From Scatosoma sp045660265 (lineage in GTDB: Bacteria; Bacillota; Clostridia; Christensenellales; Borkfalkiaceae), in NCBI GenBank assembly GCA_045660265.1, contig JAZRDM010000013.1:1-64000 (forward strand): 64,000 nt of DNA, in the 5' to 3' direction. Of this stretch, positions 21,278 to 30,056 are shown one piece after another; within the stretch, counting starts at the first letter, position 1, and the number at the start of each line of letters is the position of its first letter. The notes under the pieces are model-generated. The model ran no database searches, had not been told where the DNA came from, and saw only the letters and a program-made list of their open reading frames with translations. The position numbers and the translations under genes were made by a program.

Positions 21278-21376
21278 TCAATTTTTTTCCTTTAAAGAGC
21301 TTATATAAGCCGCATATTCTGCTTCCGTAAGTTTTCGAACCTTCTTTTTGTTGTTATTTTTGGATATTTTGTTCAT
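21278..21376 (-). CDS. Small basic protein downstream of spoIVA
   Basis: A 32-residue gene chosen by its ribosome binding site: GAGGTGGAG lies two bases before the ATG at 21376. The frame is open upstream to 21472, but that would overlap spoIVA and lacks a site. The product opens with Asn/Lys-rich residues and ends RKLTEAEYAAYISSLKEKN, a likely short helix. I do not recognise the family. Its position 58 bases after spoIVA suggests cotranscription during sporulation, which is inference only. Confidence 0.6.
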   Translation of the reverse strand: MNKISKNNNKKKVRKLTEAEYAAYISSLKEKN

Positions 21377-21434
21377 ACTCCACCTCAAAAAGTTTACTTT
21401 AAGTATATCCTTTTTGAAGTTTTTTATGCTATTT

Positions 21435-22904
21435 TTAAAAAACAATACATAAAAAATTACCTTTTCCGTCATTCACCACTTTAGTAATTGTTTTTCGCAT
21501 TTTTCTTTGCAACTCCGATGGTATACCCTTTGTTTTAGTCGATATTTCATCCCCCATCAATTCTTTTAAACTCTTTCCAAAAATATTCGTATCCCATACA
21601 TCCACTTCATTTAATGCATACTTATCGGAAAGCTCTCCTACATAATTTTCACTCTGCTGTTTTGTACCAATAATCGACTGCACTTCGCCGTCCATATCCA
21701 CTTTCAAAATATGATAACTAGCCGCGCTTGCTTTAAATTTTACGCCGTATCCAGAAGATTTTTTAATCAGCTCTGGCTTGGCGAGCCTCAATTCTTCCCC
21801 TAATGGCTGCACGACGCCATAACCATTTTCCGCCGCGTTATAAAACGCCTCTTTTACCTTATCATAATTACGCTTCGCCTCCGAAATTTCTTTCACGTAA
21901 GTAAGTAATTTACGCTCGTTTTGGATTATCTCACCACACTCTTCCCCTAACACGCGATAGAATAAATGCTCTCTTGCTTCCACTTTAAAACGGACCATGC
22001 CCCGCCCCAAATCCATTTCCATCCCTTGCGGGTTGTAAAAATCGTCAAGCTCGTTAAACATATTCTCGAAACACTCGCAATCTTTCATTTTGATAACATC
22101 TCTGGATTTTTTTCGAATAGCGGAAAGCAGTTTCTCCACCGTTTTATTTTCTTCGGGGAGTGCTTGAATCCACTCCGGAAGCTCAACGTCAATACGCGCA
22201 ACAGGAAATTCAAACAACGCTTTTTCGAGCACTGAAAGCATTTCTTGTTCTCCCATCTCCTCCACGTTAACACACAAAACAGGAACCCCATATTTTTCTT
22301 GCAACGTCATGCAAAGCTCGTTTTGTGCGTGTGGCTGACGGCAGTTTAAAAGCACGACAAAAGGCTTGCCGATTTCTTTCAATCTGCGTACCGTTTTTTC
22401 TTCCGCTTCTACGTAATTTTCCCTTGGAATATCCGTAATACTGCCATCCGTCGTAATTAAAACACCTATGGTGGAGTGCTCTGAAATCACTTTTTCTGTC
22501 CCTAACGCAGCAGCTTCTTCGAAGGGCATTTCACTCTCTCTCCAAGGCGTTTTTACAAGACGAGGCCCCCCATCTTCTTCAAAACCTACCGCGCCTGCAA
22601 CAGAATATCCCACACAGTCTACAAGCCTTACACTCGCACCTGCCCCTGCCTTTACATCAATTTTCACCGCTTTTGCCGGAATAAATTTAGGTTCTGTTGT
22701 CATGATTGTTTTCCCCGATGCCGATTGCGGCAATTCGTCCGTCATTACCGCGCGAATATTTTCCTCTGCAAACGGTAATACAAGCGTCTGCATAAAGCGT
22801 TTAATAAAAGTAGATTTTCCCGTTCGCACCGGTCCCACGACACCTATGTAAATATCCCCGCCCGTGCGGTGTGCAATATCTTCGTATATGCTGTAATTTT
22901 CCAT
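21435..22904 (-). CDS. spoIVA: Stage IV sporulation protein A, coat basement-layer ATPase
   Basis: A 489-residue protein matching SpoIVA over its length. The Walker A motif GPVRTGKST is near residue 24, VRLVDCVGY is the Walker B region, and STIGVLITTDGSITDIPRENY and FVVLLNCRQP follow as in the family. The C-terminus (KVVNDGKGNFLCIVF) is the conserved tail needed for anchoring. SpoIVA polymerises by ATP hydrolysis on the outer forespore membrane and organises the spore coat. This is the strongest evidence that the organism forms endospores. GAGGGAGG precedes the start. I did not find a convincing sigma-E promoter. Confidence 0.98.
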   Translation of the reverse strand: MENYSIYEDIAHRTGGDIYIGVVGPVRTGKSTFIKRFMQTLVLPFAEENIRAVMTDELPQSASGKTIMTTEPKFIPAKAVKIDVKAGAGASVRLVDCVGYSVAGAVGFEEDGGPRLVKTPWRESEMPFEEAAALGTEKVISEHSTIGVLITTDGSITDIPRENYVEAEEKTVRRLKEIGKPFVVLLNCRQPHAQNELCMTLQEKYGVPVLCVNVEEMGEQEMLSVLEKALFEFPVARIDVELPEWIQALPEENKTVEKLLSAIRKKSRDVIKMKDCECFENMFNELDDFYNPQGMEMDLGRGMVRFKVEAREHLFYRVLGEECGEIIQNERKLLTYVKEISEAKRNYDKVKEAFYNAAENGYGVVQPLGEELRLAKPELIKKSSGYGVKFKASAASYHILKVDMDGEVQSIIGTKQQSENYVGELSDKYALNEVDVWDTNIFGKSLKELMGDEISTKTKGIPSELQRKMRKTITKVVNDGKGNFLCIVF

Positions 22905-22964
22905 TTACAACCTCCCTCGTTTTTTGCGAAGATAGGCGTTATACATAAAAATCCGCATAAAAAA

Positions 22965-23003
22965 TCTCCGCATTTAAGCCTTACGCTTTACTATATGCGG
23001 AGA
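22965..23003 (-). terminator. Terminator of the HEAT-like/TPR gene group
   Basis: TCTCCGCAT stem with its complement and a 21-base loop, followed on the minus strand by TTTTTTATG. It separates the upstream operon from spoIVA. Confidence 0.8.
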
Positions 23004-23025
23004 ACAATTTTTTTATGTGATTTTT

Positions 23026-23856
23026 TTAATTCTTTAACAAATCCCCAGCGTCTGTTTTACTCACCGCCGCCTCGATAGCCAAATAATCGCTATCTGCAGA
23101 AAAATCCCTCGGCTCGTTATACTCCCCGCCAAGCGCTTCAATAGCATACTTTAATTCTTGAAACTCAATAAACCCAATATTTTCATCAGAAATTGCTTTT
23201 AGAAGAGGCTCTAAAGCGCGGGAATCGCCGTAAGCCGCAAGATAACTTGCATGCATAGGCACACGCTCTGCATCCGTCAAAAACGCCATTAAAAGCAACT
23301 GGTACACTTCTTCATCACGCGCCGAAACTTTAGATAATATTTCCAGCATATATTCTTTCCCCAAGCCAGCCTTATAAGCTTGTAACGCACGATCTTTCAC
23401 GCTATCCGCTACCGTTTTAAAAATATCCGCTATATCACTGCGAATTTCCTCGTCTAATCTATTGTTAAGTAAAATATCGAAATACGCGTCAAAAGCTTTT
23501 TCGTTTACGCCTATCAAATTGATCGCATAAGAAACAGCTTGCGTCTCGTCGCTACTTAAAAGAGGAAGCAATGGCTCTACCGATCCCCTATTTTCAATTT
23601 CCGTACATAAAAATTCAGGAACGGGAATATCCTCTTGCAAGTGAGCAGAAAGCGTTTGCGCCAACTCTTCATCCGTCATTTTTGCATAATATTCCTTGGG
23701 GGTGCATTTAATTTTTGCTACATACGTATCCCCGAATTTTTTATACAATCTAGGAATGACGTCCTCCCATTGCTTTTCGGTATATTTCGTTTTATTTTCT
23801 TCCATATATTGCGCAAGCTTTTCGTCAAACAGCCCGTCAAAGTCAATCAGTTTCAT
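23026..23856 (-). CDS. Helical (HEAT-like) repeat protein
   Basis: A 276-residue acidic protein with no signal peptide. The middle contains repeated helical pairs such as GSVEPLLPLLSSDETQAVSYAI and ALEPLLKAISDENIG, reminiscent of HEAT/PBS-lyase repeats. The N-terminus (MKLIDFDGLFDEKLAQYM, then KYTEKQWEDVIPRLYKKFGD) resembles a conserved opening seen in uncharacterised Clostridia proteins. The ATG at 23856 is used because AGGAGG lies ten bases upstream. It starts three bases after the TPR gene stops, so the two are probably coupled and may form a scaffold together. Function unknown. Confidence 0.75.
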   Translation of the reverse strand: MKLIDFDGLFDEKLAQYMEENKTKYTEKQWEDVIPRLYKKFGDTYVAKIKCTPKEYYAKMTDEELAQTLSAHLQEDIPVPEFLCTEIENRGSVEPLLPLLSSDETQAVSYAINLIGVNEKAFDAYFDILLNNRLDEEIRSDIADIFKTVADSVKDRALQAYKAGLGKEYMLEILSKVSARDEEVYQLLLMAFLTDAERVPMHASYLAAYGDSRALEPLLKAISDENIGFIEFQELKYAIEALGGEYNEPRDFSADSDYLAIEAAVSKTDAGDLLKN

Positions 23857-23858
23857 TG

Positions 23859-25553
23859 TTAAAATTCCTCCTGCTCTGCGCAAAGATAACTCGAAAGCAA
23901 TACTTGTACCTTCGCTTGATTTACTTCAAATACTTTACAAACGGTAGCAATATCCGTCCCTAATTCCTTTAAGCCGGACAATAAATACATTGCGCACGCG
24001 CACGCATCTGCATCGTCGATTAAATCGAATTGTTCGTGTTTCTCAATCGCCCTATACAACCGCTCTGCAACGTTTTTTATACGTTTACCGTACCCGTCGT
24101 TAATGATGACGAATTTTGAAACCAGCCTTGCGTATGCGTCGATAAAAAGCTTTCTCTTTTTTCGTCCGATACTTATACGCTCTAATTTCACTTTTTTATA
24201 TATATTGTATATAACTACACCAAATTCTCTATCTTCGTTGCGCTCGTATAACAATCGCAGCGTTTCCACTTTCAACGCGTCTACCGTATCGGGATTGAGT
24301 AAGGCGCGGCGTAAAAATTCATCCGCCCGTGCATGCGCTGCCACAAGGAGCGCTAAATACTGCAATTCCTTTTCCGCACCGTCCATTTCATCAAAGCACC
24401 AGGATAAATACCCTTTTTGCTCTAAAAACACCCCTACGATTTCTGCTTCCGCCTTCGGATATTTTCTCACGTCAAGCAGAGTGCGGTAACGCATCTCTTT
24501 TTCCGCTTCCGGCAAACGATAAAAATAGCTAATATCTATTTTTTCTCCGCCGTTTTCTTCCTCTTTCATTTTATATAAATAATAGCGAACAACCTCTGCA
24601 TCAGGATACACGTCAAGCAAATCCTCAAAAGTCTTTTTCGCTTGTTTGTAAAGACCGCTTTTATACGCCGAAACGCCTTTAAAATACAACAGTCTACCAT
24701 CATAGCGCATCTGCTTTTCCGCTTTTACAAAATTTTCGTACGCTTGGCGGTGTAAGCCGTTTTCACAACACACCGTTGCCACTTTGAAAATTTCGTCCGT
24801 TTTCTCAAGAGGCATTTCGCATAATTGCAAGGCGAGTTGTTTACTTTCTTCGGCCCTGCCCTGTTCTAAATATACCGCCGCCAGCGTCGCCATGGCTTGT
24901 ACACGATTAGGATAATCTTTTAATAAACTTTCGCAGACCCTTTCCGCTTCCCGTGCATCATCCGCAAGCAAATGTGCTACAGCTTGTAATTCCATTGCCT
25001 CGGGGTAATCCTTCGCGCCCTTTTCCACCGTCGAAAAAGCAGCGATTGCCTTGTGAAAAGCACCGCTTTTTAAAGCTCTGCCGCCTATTTCCATCTCTTT
25101 TGCATAGTCCGCTTTTTTAGGCGGATACACAAATCGATAGCCCGTATTTTTCTTTTTCGAAAAAGCGTCGATAATATCTTGTCTTGTTTCTTCCGGCAAC
25201 GTGTCATCCACGTCAATCAGCTTATTGTAATAATACGCCGACTGCGATTCATTCCCCAAGTTTAAAAAATTAACCGCTAAGCTTTCGTACAAGTCGGGCA
25301 AATCTTCTTCGTCGCAAACGTCTAAATACTCAAATAAATACGCCACCGCTTGCGCGTGTAAGCCCATATCCTCATATAAATCACAAATGCGGGTATAAGC
25401 TTCCGCTTTCAACCAATTATCTTCCGCAAGAGCTAGCTGTTTATGTGAATACTTCAACGCAGCAACGTAATTTCCATCACGGTAATATTTATCCGCTACC
25501 CGAGCATATAAATCGCCGTCAAAAGCGATTGTTTTTACGTTTGTTTGTTTCAT
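23859..25553 (-). CDS. Tetratricopeptide repeat protein
   Basis: A 564-residue soluble protein of TPR units. Clear ones are ARVADKYYRDGNYVAALKYS, ICDLYEDMGLHAQAVAYL, LAAVYLEQGRAEESKQLAL and FKGVSAYKSGLYKQAKKTFE. The C-terminal 200 residues are also helical, with a basic patch (SIGRKKRKLFIDAYARL). No enzymatic motif is visible. It begins ten bases after hslO and directly precedes the HEAT-like gene. Probably a protein-interaction scaffold; the partner is not evident. Confidence 0.85.
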   Translation of the reverse strand: MKQTNVKTIAFDGDLYARVADKYYRDGNYVAALKYSHKQLALAEDNWLKAEAYTRICDLYEDMGLHAQAVAYLFEYLDVCDEEDLPDLYESLAVNFLNLGNESQSAYYYNKLIDVDDTLPEETRQDIIDAFSKKKNTGYRFVYPPKKADYAKEMEIGGRALKSGAFHKAIAAFSTVEKGAKDYPEAMELQAVAHLLADDAREAERVCESLLKDYPNRVQAMATLAAVYLEQGRAEESKQLALQLCEMPLEKTDEIFKVATVCCENGLHRQAYENFVKAEKQMRYDGRLLYFKGVSAYKSGLYKQAKKTFEDLLDVYPDAEVVRYYLYKMKEEENGGEKIDISYFYRLPEAEKEMRYRTLLDVRKYPKAEAEIVGVFLEQKGYLSWCFDEMDGAEKELQYLALLVAAHARADEFLRRALLNPDTVDALKVETLRLLYERNEDREFGVVIYNIYKKVKLERISIGRKKRKLFIDAYARLVSKFVIINDGYGKRIKNVAERLYRAIEKHEQFDLIDDADACACAMYLLSGLKELGTDIATVCKVFEVNQAKVQVLLSSYLCAEQEEF

Positions 25554-25562
25554 TTAAGCACT

Positions 25563-26411
25563 TTACCCTTTTGGAAAAATTTTATCTATGTCTTGCTCAT
25601 TAAATACATAATCGCTATTGCAATAATGACAATGCAAGGAAATTTGCCCGTCTTCTCTTATCATTTCTCTAAGCTGAGCTTCGCCCAGCGTAACAATTAC
25701 GCCAGTTAAATACGAACGGGAACAGTTACATTTATATTCAGCCTGGCAAAGCTGTGTTTTGTCTTCTTCTGCCGAAAAAACACGTTTTGCCGTTTCTTGT
25801 ACGCCTAATTGTTTTACCTGTTTTACAATTTCGTATAACGCTTCGCCCTTGGGCATATTCTCCAACGTTGTTTGCTCGGCAAAAGGCAGGGGTTGCAATA
25901 CGCAAACGCCCGAGAACTCGCACCTGCCCCCCTCATCCATCTCTACAATTGTTGCAATATAAGTAGGCAACTGCTCGCTTATTGTGTAATATTCTTCAAA
26001 GGCTTCGTCTATTTTTCCGCTTTGCACCAACGCGCAAGCGCCGACGAACGGACGAGAATACCCGTCTTGTCTAACGACAGTAATATCCCCATCATATCCC
26101 AAACAATCTTCTTCGCATACGTCTTGCAAAGACGGGTTTTGAATATATCCTCTTATCCGCATATCAAAATTGCCCGAAACACAAATTTCTCCACCTAAGC
26201 CATTCCCCTTTACGCTAAAGGAAATTTCGCCTTTTTTCTCTTTTAAACACGCGCTCATAAACGTCATAATAGACAAAGCTTTTCCAAACAAGCGCGCTGA
26301 AGCAGGCGCAAGCTGATGCAAGCGTATTCCTTCTTGCGTAAGCGCCGTTGTATCCGCTATCGTCAGCGAAACCTGGTTGTTGTAAATCAATGTCCGTAAT
26401 ACGTTTTCCAC
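25563..26411 (-). CDS. hslO: Redox-regulated chaperone Hsp33
   Basis: A 282-residue holdase activated by oxidation. The zinc redox switch is visible in the C-terminal part as KCNCSRSY and HCHYCNSDYVF (CxC plus CxxC). The N-terminal core has the family elements APASARLFGKALS and VKGNGLGG. The open frame continues 36 codons further upstream, but that would overlap the methyltransferase gene. The GTG at 26411 has GGAG eight bases upstream and begins VENVLRTLIYNNQVSLTIADTT as relatives do. Confidence 0.95.
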   Translation of the reverse strand: MENVLRTLIYNNQVSLTIADTTALTQEGIRLHQLAPASARLFGKALSIMTFMSACLKEKKGEISFSVKGNGLGGEICVSGNFDMRIRGYIQNPSLQDVCEEDCLGYDGDITVVRQDGYSRPFVGACALVQSGKIDEAFEEYYTISEQLPTYIATIVEMDEGGRCEFSGVCVLQPLPFAEQTTLENMPKGEALYEIVKQVKQLGVQETAKRVFSAEEDKTQLCQAEYKCNCSRSYLTGVIVTLGEAQLREMIREDGQISLHCHYCNSDYVFNEQDIDKIFPKG

Positions 26412-26428
26412 GTTATTTTCTCCGATTT

Positions 26429-27163
26429 TTATTTTCTTATTGCCGTAAAACAAATGCGATCGCTTATAGATGCGTTCTCTCCTAAATGACCTTCCATACT
26501 CATCAGTGTAAACCCGCATTCTTCCAACGCCGATTGAATTTCTTGTACACTGTAAATATACTGTACGTGCGTTTCATCCAGCCTATCAAACGCTCCGTCT
26601 TTTCTTTTAACGAATAAAGTAACGTCCATTGTCGTTTTATCCTGCTCCGTTTTATTAAACGCCAAGTAGGTTACGTCTTCCCTATCGTCTGCGCATACAG
26701 TATTTGCAATCTTCTCTCTAAATTTACGCTCTGAACTTATATCAAAAAGAAAAATGCCTTTCTTTTTAAGCGCAGAAGCCACATTTTTAAACGCCGCGCG
26801 CAATTTTTCTTTAGGAATATAATTGATACAATCGTTGATTGCCGTTACAAAATCAAAACGTTTCGGCAATTTTACTTTAGTGATATCCCCTAAAATATAT
26901 TCGCTACGCAAGCCTTCTTTTAAGCCTTGTTCACGCGCAAAATCAAGCATCTGCGCAGACAAATCCATACCCGTCATAGAATATCCATTTCGTTCAAACG
27001 CGCGCGTAAACCATCCGCCTCCACAACCAACGTCTAATCCAACGTCCAGCGAGTACGCGCCAAGCTTCGAAATTAAATACTGCGACCACTTTTCATAGTC
27101 GCAGTCATCATTGAGATATTCGAACCAATGGGCAAGATGAGCATAAGCTTCTCTTCTTTCCAT
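26429..27163 (-). CDS. Class I SAM-dependent methyltransferase
   Basis: A 244-residue methyltransferase. The SAM site is GLDVGCGGGWFTRAFERNG near residue 43, followed by TGMDLSAQMLDFA (acidic loop) and ILGDITKVKLPKRFDFVTAINDCINYI (post-II). The substrate cannot be told from sequence; similar proteins occur widely in Firmicutes without a known target. AGAAGGAGAACGGT precedes the start. It sits between the DUF624 gene (15-base gap) and hslO (17-base gap). Confidence 0.88.
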   Translation of the reverse strand: MERREAYAHLAHWFEYLNDDCDYEKWSQYLISKLGAYSLDVGLDVGCGGGWFTRAFERNGYSMTGMDLSAQMLDFAREQGLKEGLRSEYILGDITKVKLPKRFDFVTAINDCINYIPKEKLRAAFKNVASALKKKGIFLFDISSERKFREKIANTVCADDREDVTYLAFNKTEQDKTTMDVTLFVKRKDGAFDRLDETHVQYIYSVQEIQSALEECGFTLMSMEGHLGENASISDRICFTAIRK

Positions 27164-27178
27164 ACCGTTCTCCTTCTA

Positions 27179-28471
27179 TTACTCGTCGCCGAGAAGTTTA
27201 GGCGGCTTACGTTTTTTCTTTTTGCCGTTTTCGTCCGCCGCGTCTTGTAACGCTTTTTCTCTTTCGTCAAACTGGCGGTTATATTCCACGTAAAACTCGT
27301 CGTTTTTGTGTTCTTCTTCATACGCTTGCGCGTCTTCCGCTAACGTTTGTTTGCTTTCTTTTAAGCGTTTTAAATCTTCACGGGTAAACGCCGTAGGCAA
27401 TTCGTATACTTGCAAGGAGTCGTCAATCGGCTTAATCGGGCGAGAAACAAGTCGCGATCTGCCCGCAGCTAAAATTGCGCGTTGATATTCCATAGCAGCA
27501 CCGCTATCTCCCATGGACGACGTACCGTCTTTATTGTAGATACCTCTGCCAACTTTCGCGCCTTCAATTTTCGGGTTAATAAACTTATCAAATACCCATT
27601 GCGCGAAATCCAACCACACGAGCAACGCGTACGCAAGCCCAAACAAAATCATACAAACAATGCCGGCTACAATCATAAATTCGCCGCCGATAATAAAGCA
27701 AAGCAACGGCAACAACGCTAATGCGCCGAAGAAAATCGTTTGCGGGAAGGTACCCACGGTAAGCAAGAAAGAATTTTTAAATAACGTGCCGACAGTAAAC
27801 TTGTAATTTACACCCAACGCTATCATCCAAAACGTAACCATTGCCGTAAATACCAGCAACACGTAGCTAAAACCTATTGAAATTTGGAACATTACCGTTT
27901 GGAATTCCGTCAATTCCCCCGCCGCAAGCGAGAAATTGGAAAGATTGATAATCATCTTACACAAAAACAGCATTACCGTAAACGTAAGCGCGGCTTGTAA
28001 AGCATTCCAAAAATTCAGCTTTACCCCTTTCCAAAAATCGTTTGCAACGAAAATACCTTCCGTCCAAACCATGTTACGCACAACGTACATACCGCCCGCC
28101 AAACCAACAGCGGCAATAACGCTTGATACAATAATCGCAAGATAAATCCCAAACTCCGATTGCAACGTAAGCATTTCCGCCAACCCTTGCTGATTGGGCG
28201 CCGCGGGATAACCTATGGTCAAATTTGCACCGAAAGGATACATGTACCCGTAGCTTTGTTTCATAACAAGGTCAATAATAATAACCACGATTAACGGCAA
28301 GAAAAATAAAAGCGTCAATAAATTTACCTTGACAATTTTTCCGAAATTTCCTTTAAAAATATCAAAAAAGAGTTGCCAACGATTTGTAGGCAGCGTACTT
28401 CTTGCATATTCTTCACTTCTTTCTTTTCCCTCGAGCATACGAGCGATTAAACCTTTTTTCTGTTGCGCCAT
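27179..28471 (-). CDS. DUF624 (YesL-like) membrane protein with long charged tail
   Basis: A 430-residue protein. Six or so membrane segments in residues about 35-310 include the family-typical TEGIFVANDFWKGVKLNFW. A roughly 120-residue charged cytoplasmic tail follows, ending in KKKKRKPPKLLGDE, unusual for YesL-type proteins, which are about 210 residues. YesL homologues often lie in sugar-uptake operons, but no transporter is nearby. I chose the ATG at 28471 because GGAG lies upstream at good distance; an ATG 60 bases earlier has none. Confidence 0.78.
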   Translation of the reverse strand: MAQQKKGLIARMLEGKERSEEYARSTLPTNRWQLFFDIFKGNFGKIVKVNLLTLLFFLPLIVVIIIDLVMKQSYGYMYPFGANLTIGYPAAPNQQGLAEMLTLQSEFGIYLAIIVSSVIAAVGLAGGMYVVRNMVWTEGIFVANDFWKGVKLNFWNALQAALTFTVMLFLCKMIINLSNFSLAAGELTEFQTVMFQISIGFSYVLLVFTAMVTFWMIALGVNYKFTVGTLFKNSFLLTVGTFPQTIFFGALALLPLLCFIIGGEFMIVAGIVCMILFGLAYALLVWLDFAQWVFDKFINPKIEGAKVGRGIYNKDGTSSMGDSGAAMEYQRAILAAGRSRLVSRPIKPIDDSLQVYELPTAFTREDLKRLKESKQTLAEDAQAYEEEHKNDEFYVEYNRQFDEREKALQDAADENGKKKKRKPPKLLGDE

Positions 28472-28560
28472 AATACTACTCCAACTGTATTTTTCCATGT
28501 ATGGAAATCGCTTCCGTCTGAAAAAGGGCATAAAATCCCCTTGAAAGCTATTACTTTACT

Positions 28561-28589
28561 ATTCTACTACAAATTTGTGATTATTTCAA
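28561..28589 (-). promoter_or_regulatory. Promoter for the DUF624 gene operon
   Basis: Minus-strand TTGAAA at 28584-28589 and TAGAAT at 28561-28566, spacer 17. It could drive the DUF624-methyltransferase-hslO-TPR-HEAT series. Confidence 0.7.
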
Positions 28590-28638
28590 GGAAAATACGG
28601 AAAAATTTTAAATAAAATTTCGAATATAGTAAAAATCT

Positions 28639-28667
28639 TTGACATTTTCATTTGGATATGCTACAAT
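28639..28667 (+). promoter_or_regulatory. Promoter for the lysine riboswitch and asd operon
   Basis: TTGACA at 28639-28644 and TACAAT at 28662-28667, spacer 17, starting transcription just before the riboswitch P1 strand. Confidence 0.88.
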
Positions 28668-28676
28668 AGCAACGTA

Positions 28677-28842
28677 AAATAGAGGAGCGGACGAACATCA
28701 GTAGCCGTCGGCGGAAAGTTTTAGGGAACTTTCAACTATAGCCGGCCACTCGCGAAAGGGTATCTCCGCCGAAGCGAAGCCCTACTCGCTGGGCATACGG
28801 GAGAATACCCGTATGACTGTCACCGTCCGTGAAGCACTATTT
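28677..28842 (+). promoter_or_regulatory. Lysine riboswitch aptamer (L box)
   Basis: The signature core GCCGAAGCGA, CGCTGGGCAT and GTATGACTGTCACCG of the lysine riboswitch is present in order, with several helices between. The closing helix pairs GCGGACG (28687-28693) with CGTCCGT (28824-28830), extended by AAATAG/CTATTT at the outer ends. It lies directly upstream of asd-dapA-dapB, the expected regulon. Binding of lysine should lower expression of the operon. Confidence 0.95.
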
Positions 28843-28876
28843 ACAATTCCCTTACAGTTAAGGTAATGTTTGCTTT

Positions 28877-28894
28877 AAGACGGTGCACCGTCTT
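28877..28894 (+). terminator. Riboswitch-controlled intrinsic terminator
   Basis: AAGACGG-TGCA-CCGTCTT followed by ATTTTTTTG. The 5' arm GACGGTG (28879-28885) can instead pair with CACCGTC (28821-28827), which overlaps the aptamer closing helix, giving a direct antiterminator switch. Confidence 0.92.
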
Positions 28895-28929
28895 ATTTTT
28901 TTGTTAATCACCTATAAAGGAGCACTATT

Positions 28930-30009
28930 ATGAAACAATACAATGTAGGCGTTATTGGCGCAACCGGTATGGTTGGACAGCGTTTTATGCTGTTGCTTGC
29001 CAACCACCCTTGGTTTAACGTAACCGTTTTGGCAGCTTCCGCGCGTTCTGCAGGAAAAACGTACCAAGAAGCAGTAGAGGGAAAATGGGCATTCGAAACC
29101 CCTATCCCCGAAAAATATCTTTCCATGAAAGTATTAGACGCAGAAGCGAATATGAATGAAATTGCAGCGAACGTAGATTTCGTATTCTGCGCAGTAAATA
29201 TGCCCAAAGACCAAATTAAAGCTATCGAAGAAAAATATGCAAAGGCGGAAATCCCCGTTGTTTCTAACAACTCCGCGCACCGTTTTACCCAAGACGTGCC
29301 TATGGTGATTCCTGAAATCAACCCTGAACATATTCAAGTAATTTCAGCGCAAAAGAAGCGTTTGGGCACAAAAAAAGGCTTTATCGCAGTAAAATCGAAC
29401 TGCTCGTTACAATCTTACGTACCCTTACTTCACCCCTTGAAAGCGTTTGGGATTAAGCAAGTAGCGGTTTGTACTTATCAAGCAATTTCCGGCGCAGGCA
29501 AGACCTTTACAACTATGCCTGAAATTATCGATAACGTAATCCCTTACATTGGCGGCGAAGAAGAAAAGAGCGAAAAAGAACCCCTTAAGATTTGGGGCAA
29601 CGTCGGCAAAACGGGCATCGAGCTTGCAAACGGGCCTAAAATTACCGCGCAATGCTTGCGCGTACCCGTTAGCGACGGACACACCGCAGCAGTTTACGTA
29701 TCCTTTGAAAACAAGCCTAGCAAAGAAGAAATTATTTCCGCTTGGAAAAACTTTAAAGGCTGCCCGCAAGAAAAGAAACTCCCTTCTGCACCCACGCAAT
29801 TTATCGAATATTTCGAAGAAGACAATCGCCCGCAAGCAAAGTTGGATAGAATGGCAGGCAACGGCATGAGCGTTACGGCAGGCAGATTACGCGACGACAA
29901 TGTATTTGATTATAAATTTATCGGACTTTCGCACAATACTTTACGCGGCGCAGCCGGCGGCGCAGTATTGCTTGCCGAGCTTTTGGCTAGCGAAGGTTAT
30001 TTTGACTAA
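28930..30009 (+). CDS. asd: Aspartate-semialdehyde dehydrogenase
   Basis: A 359-residue NADPH-dependent enzyme making aspartate 4-semialdehyde from aspartyl phosphate, the branch point for DAP/lysine, methionine and threonine. The nucleotide loop is GVIGATGMVGQRF near the N-terminus, the catalytic cysteine is in KSNCSLQSYVP, and the substrate loop QAISGAGKTF follows. Length and motifs fit the archaeal/fungal-like Asd subtype found in many Clostridia. AAAGGAG precedes the ATG. It is the first gene of the lysine-riboswitch operon. Confidence 0.97.
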   Translation: MKQYNVGVIGATGMVGQRFMLLLANHPWFNVTVLAASARSAGKTYQEAVEGKWAFETPIPEKYLSMKVLDAEANMNEIAANVDFVFCAVNMPKDQIKAIEEKYAKAEIPVVSNNSAHRFTQDVPMVIPEINPEHIQVISAQKKRLGTKKGFIAVKSNCSLQSYVPLLHPLKAFGIKQVAVCTYQAISGAGKTFTTMPEIIDNVIPYIGGEEEKSEKEPLKIWGNVGKTGIELANGPKITAQCLRVPVSDGHTAAVYVSFENKPSKEEIISAWKNFKGCPQEKKLPSAPTQFIEYFEEDNRPQAKLDRMAGNGMSVTAGRLRDDNVFDYKFIGLSHNTLRGAAGGAVLLAELLASEGYFD

Positions 30010-30056
30010 TCGATAAACAATCACCAATCTATAAACAAGGAGCATACGTTTATATT

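Noticed and set aside
21060..21280. Possible small RNA gene between the repeat protein and spoIVA group
   Set aside because: The only structured element is the terminator; no independent promoter pointing into it was found apart from that of the repeat protein.
22905..22960. Sigma-E promoter for spoIVA
   Set aside because: Expected for this gene, but I could not match both the -35 and -10 consensus with correct spacing.
29549..29869. Second frame inside asd (plus strand, other frame)
   Set aside because: Overlaps the well-supported asd frame and has no recognisable features.
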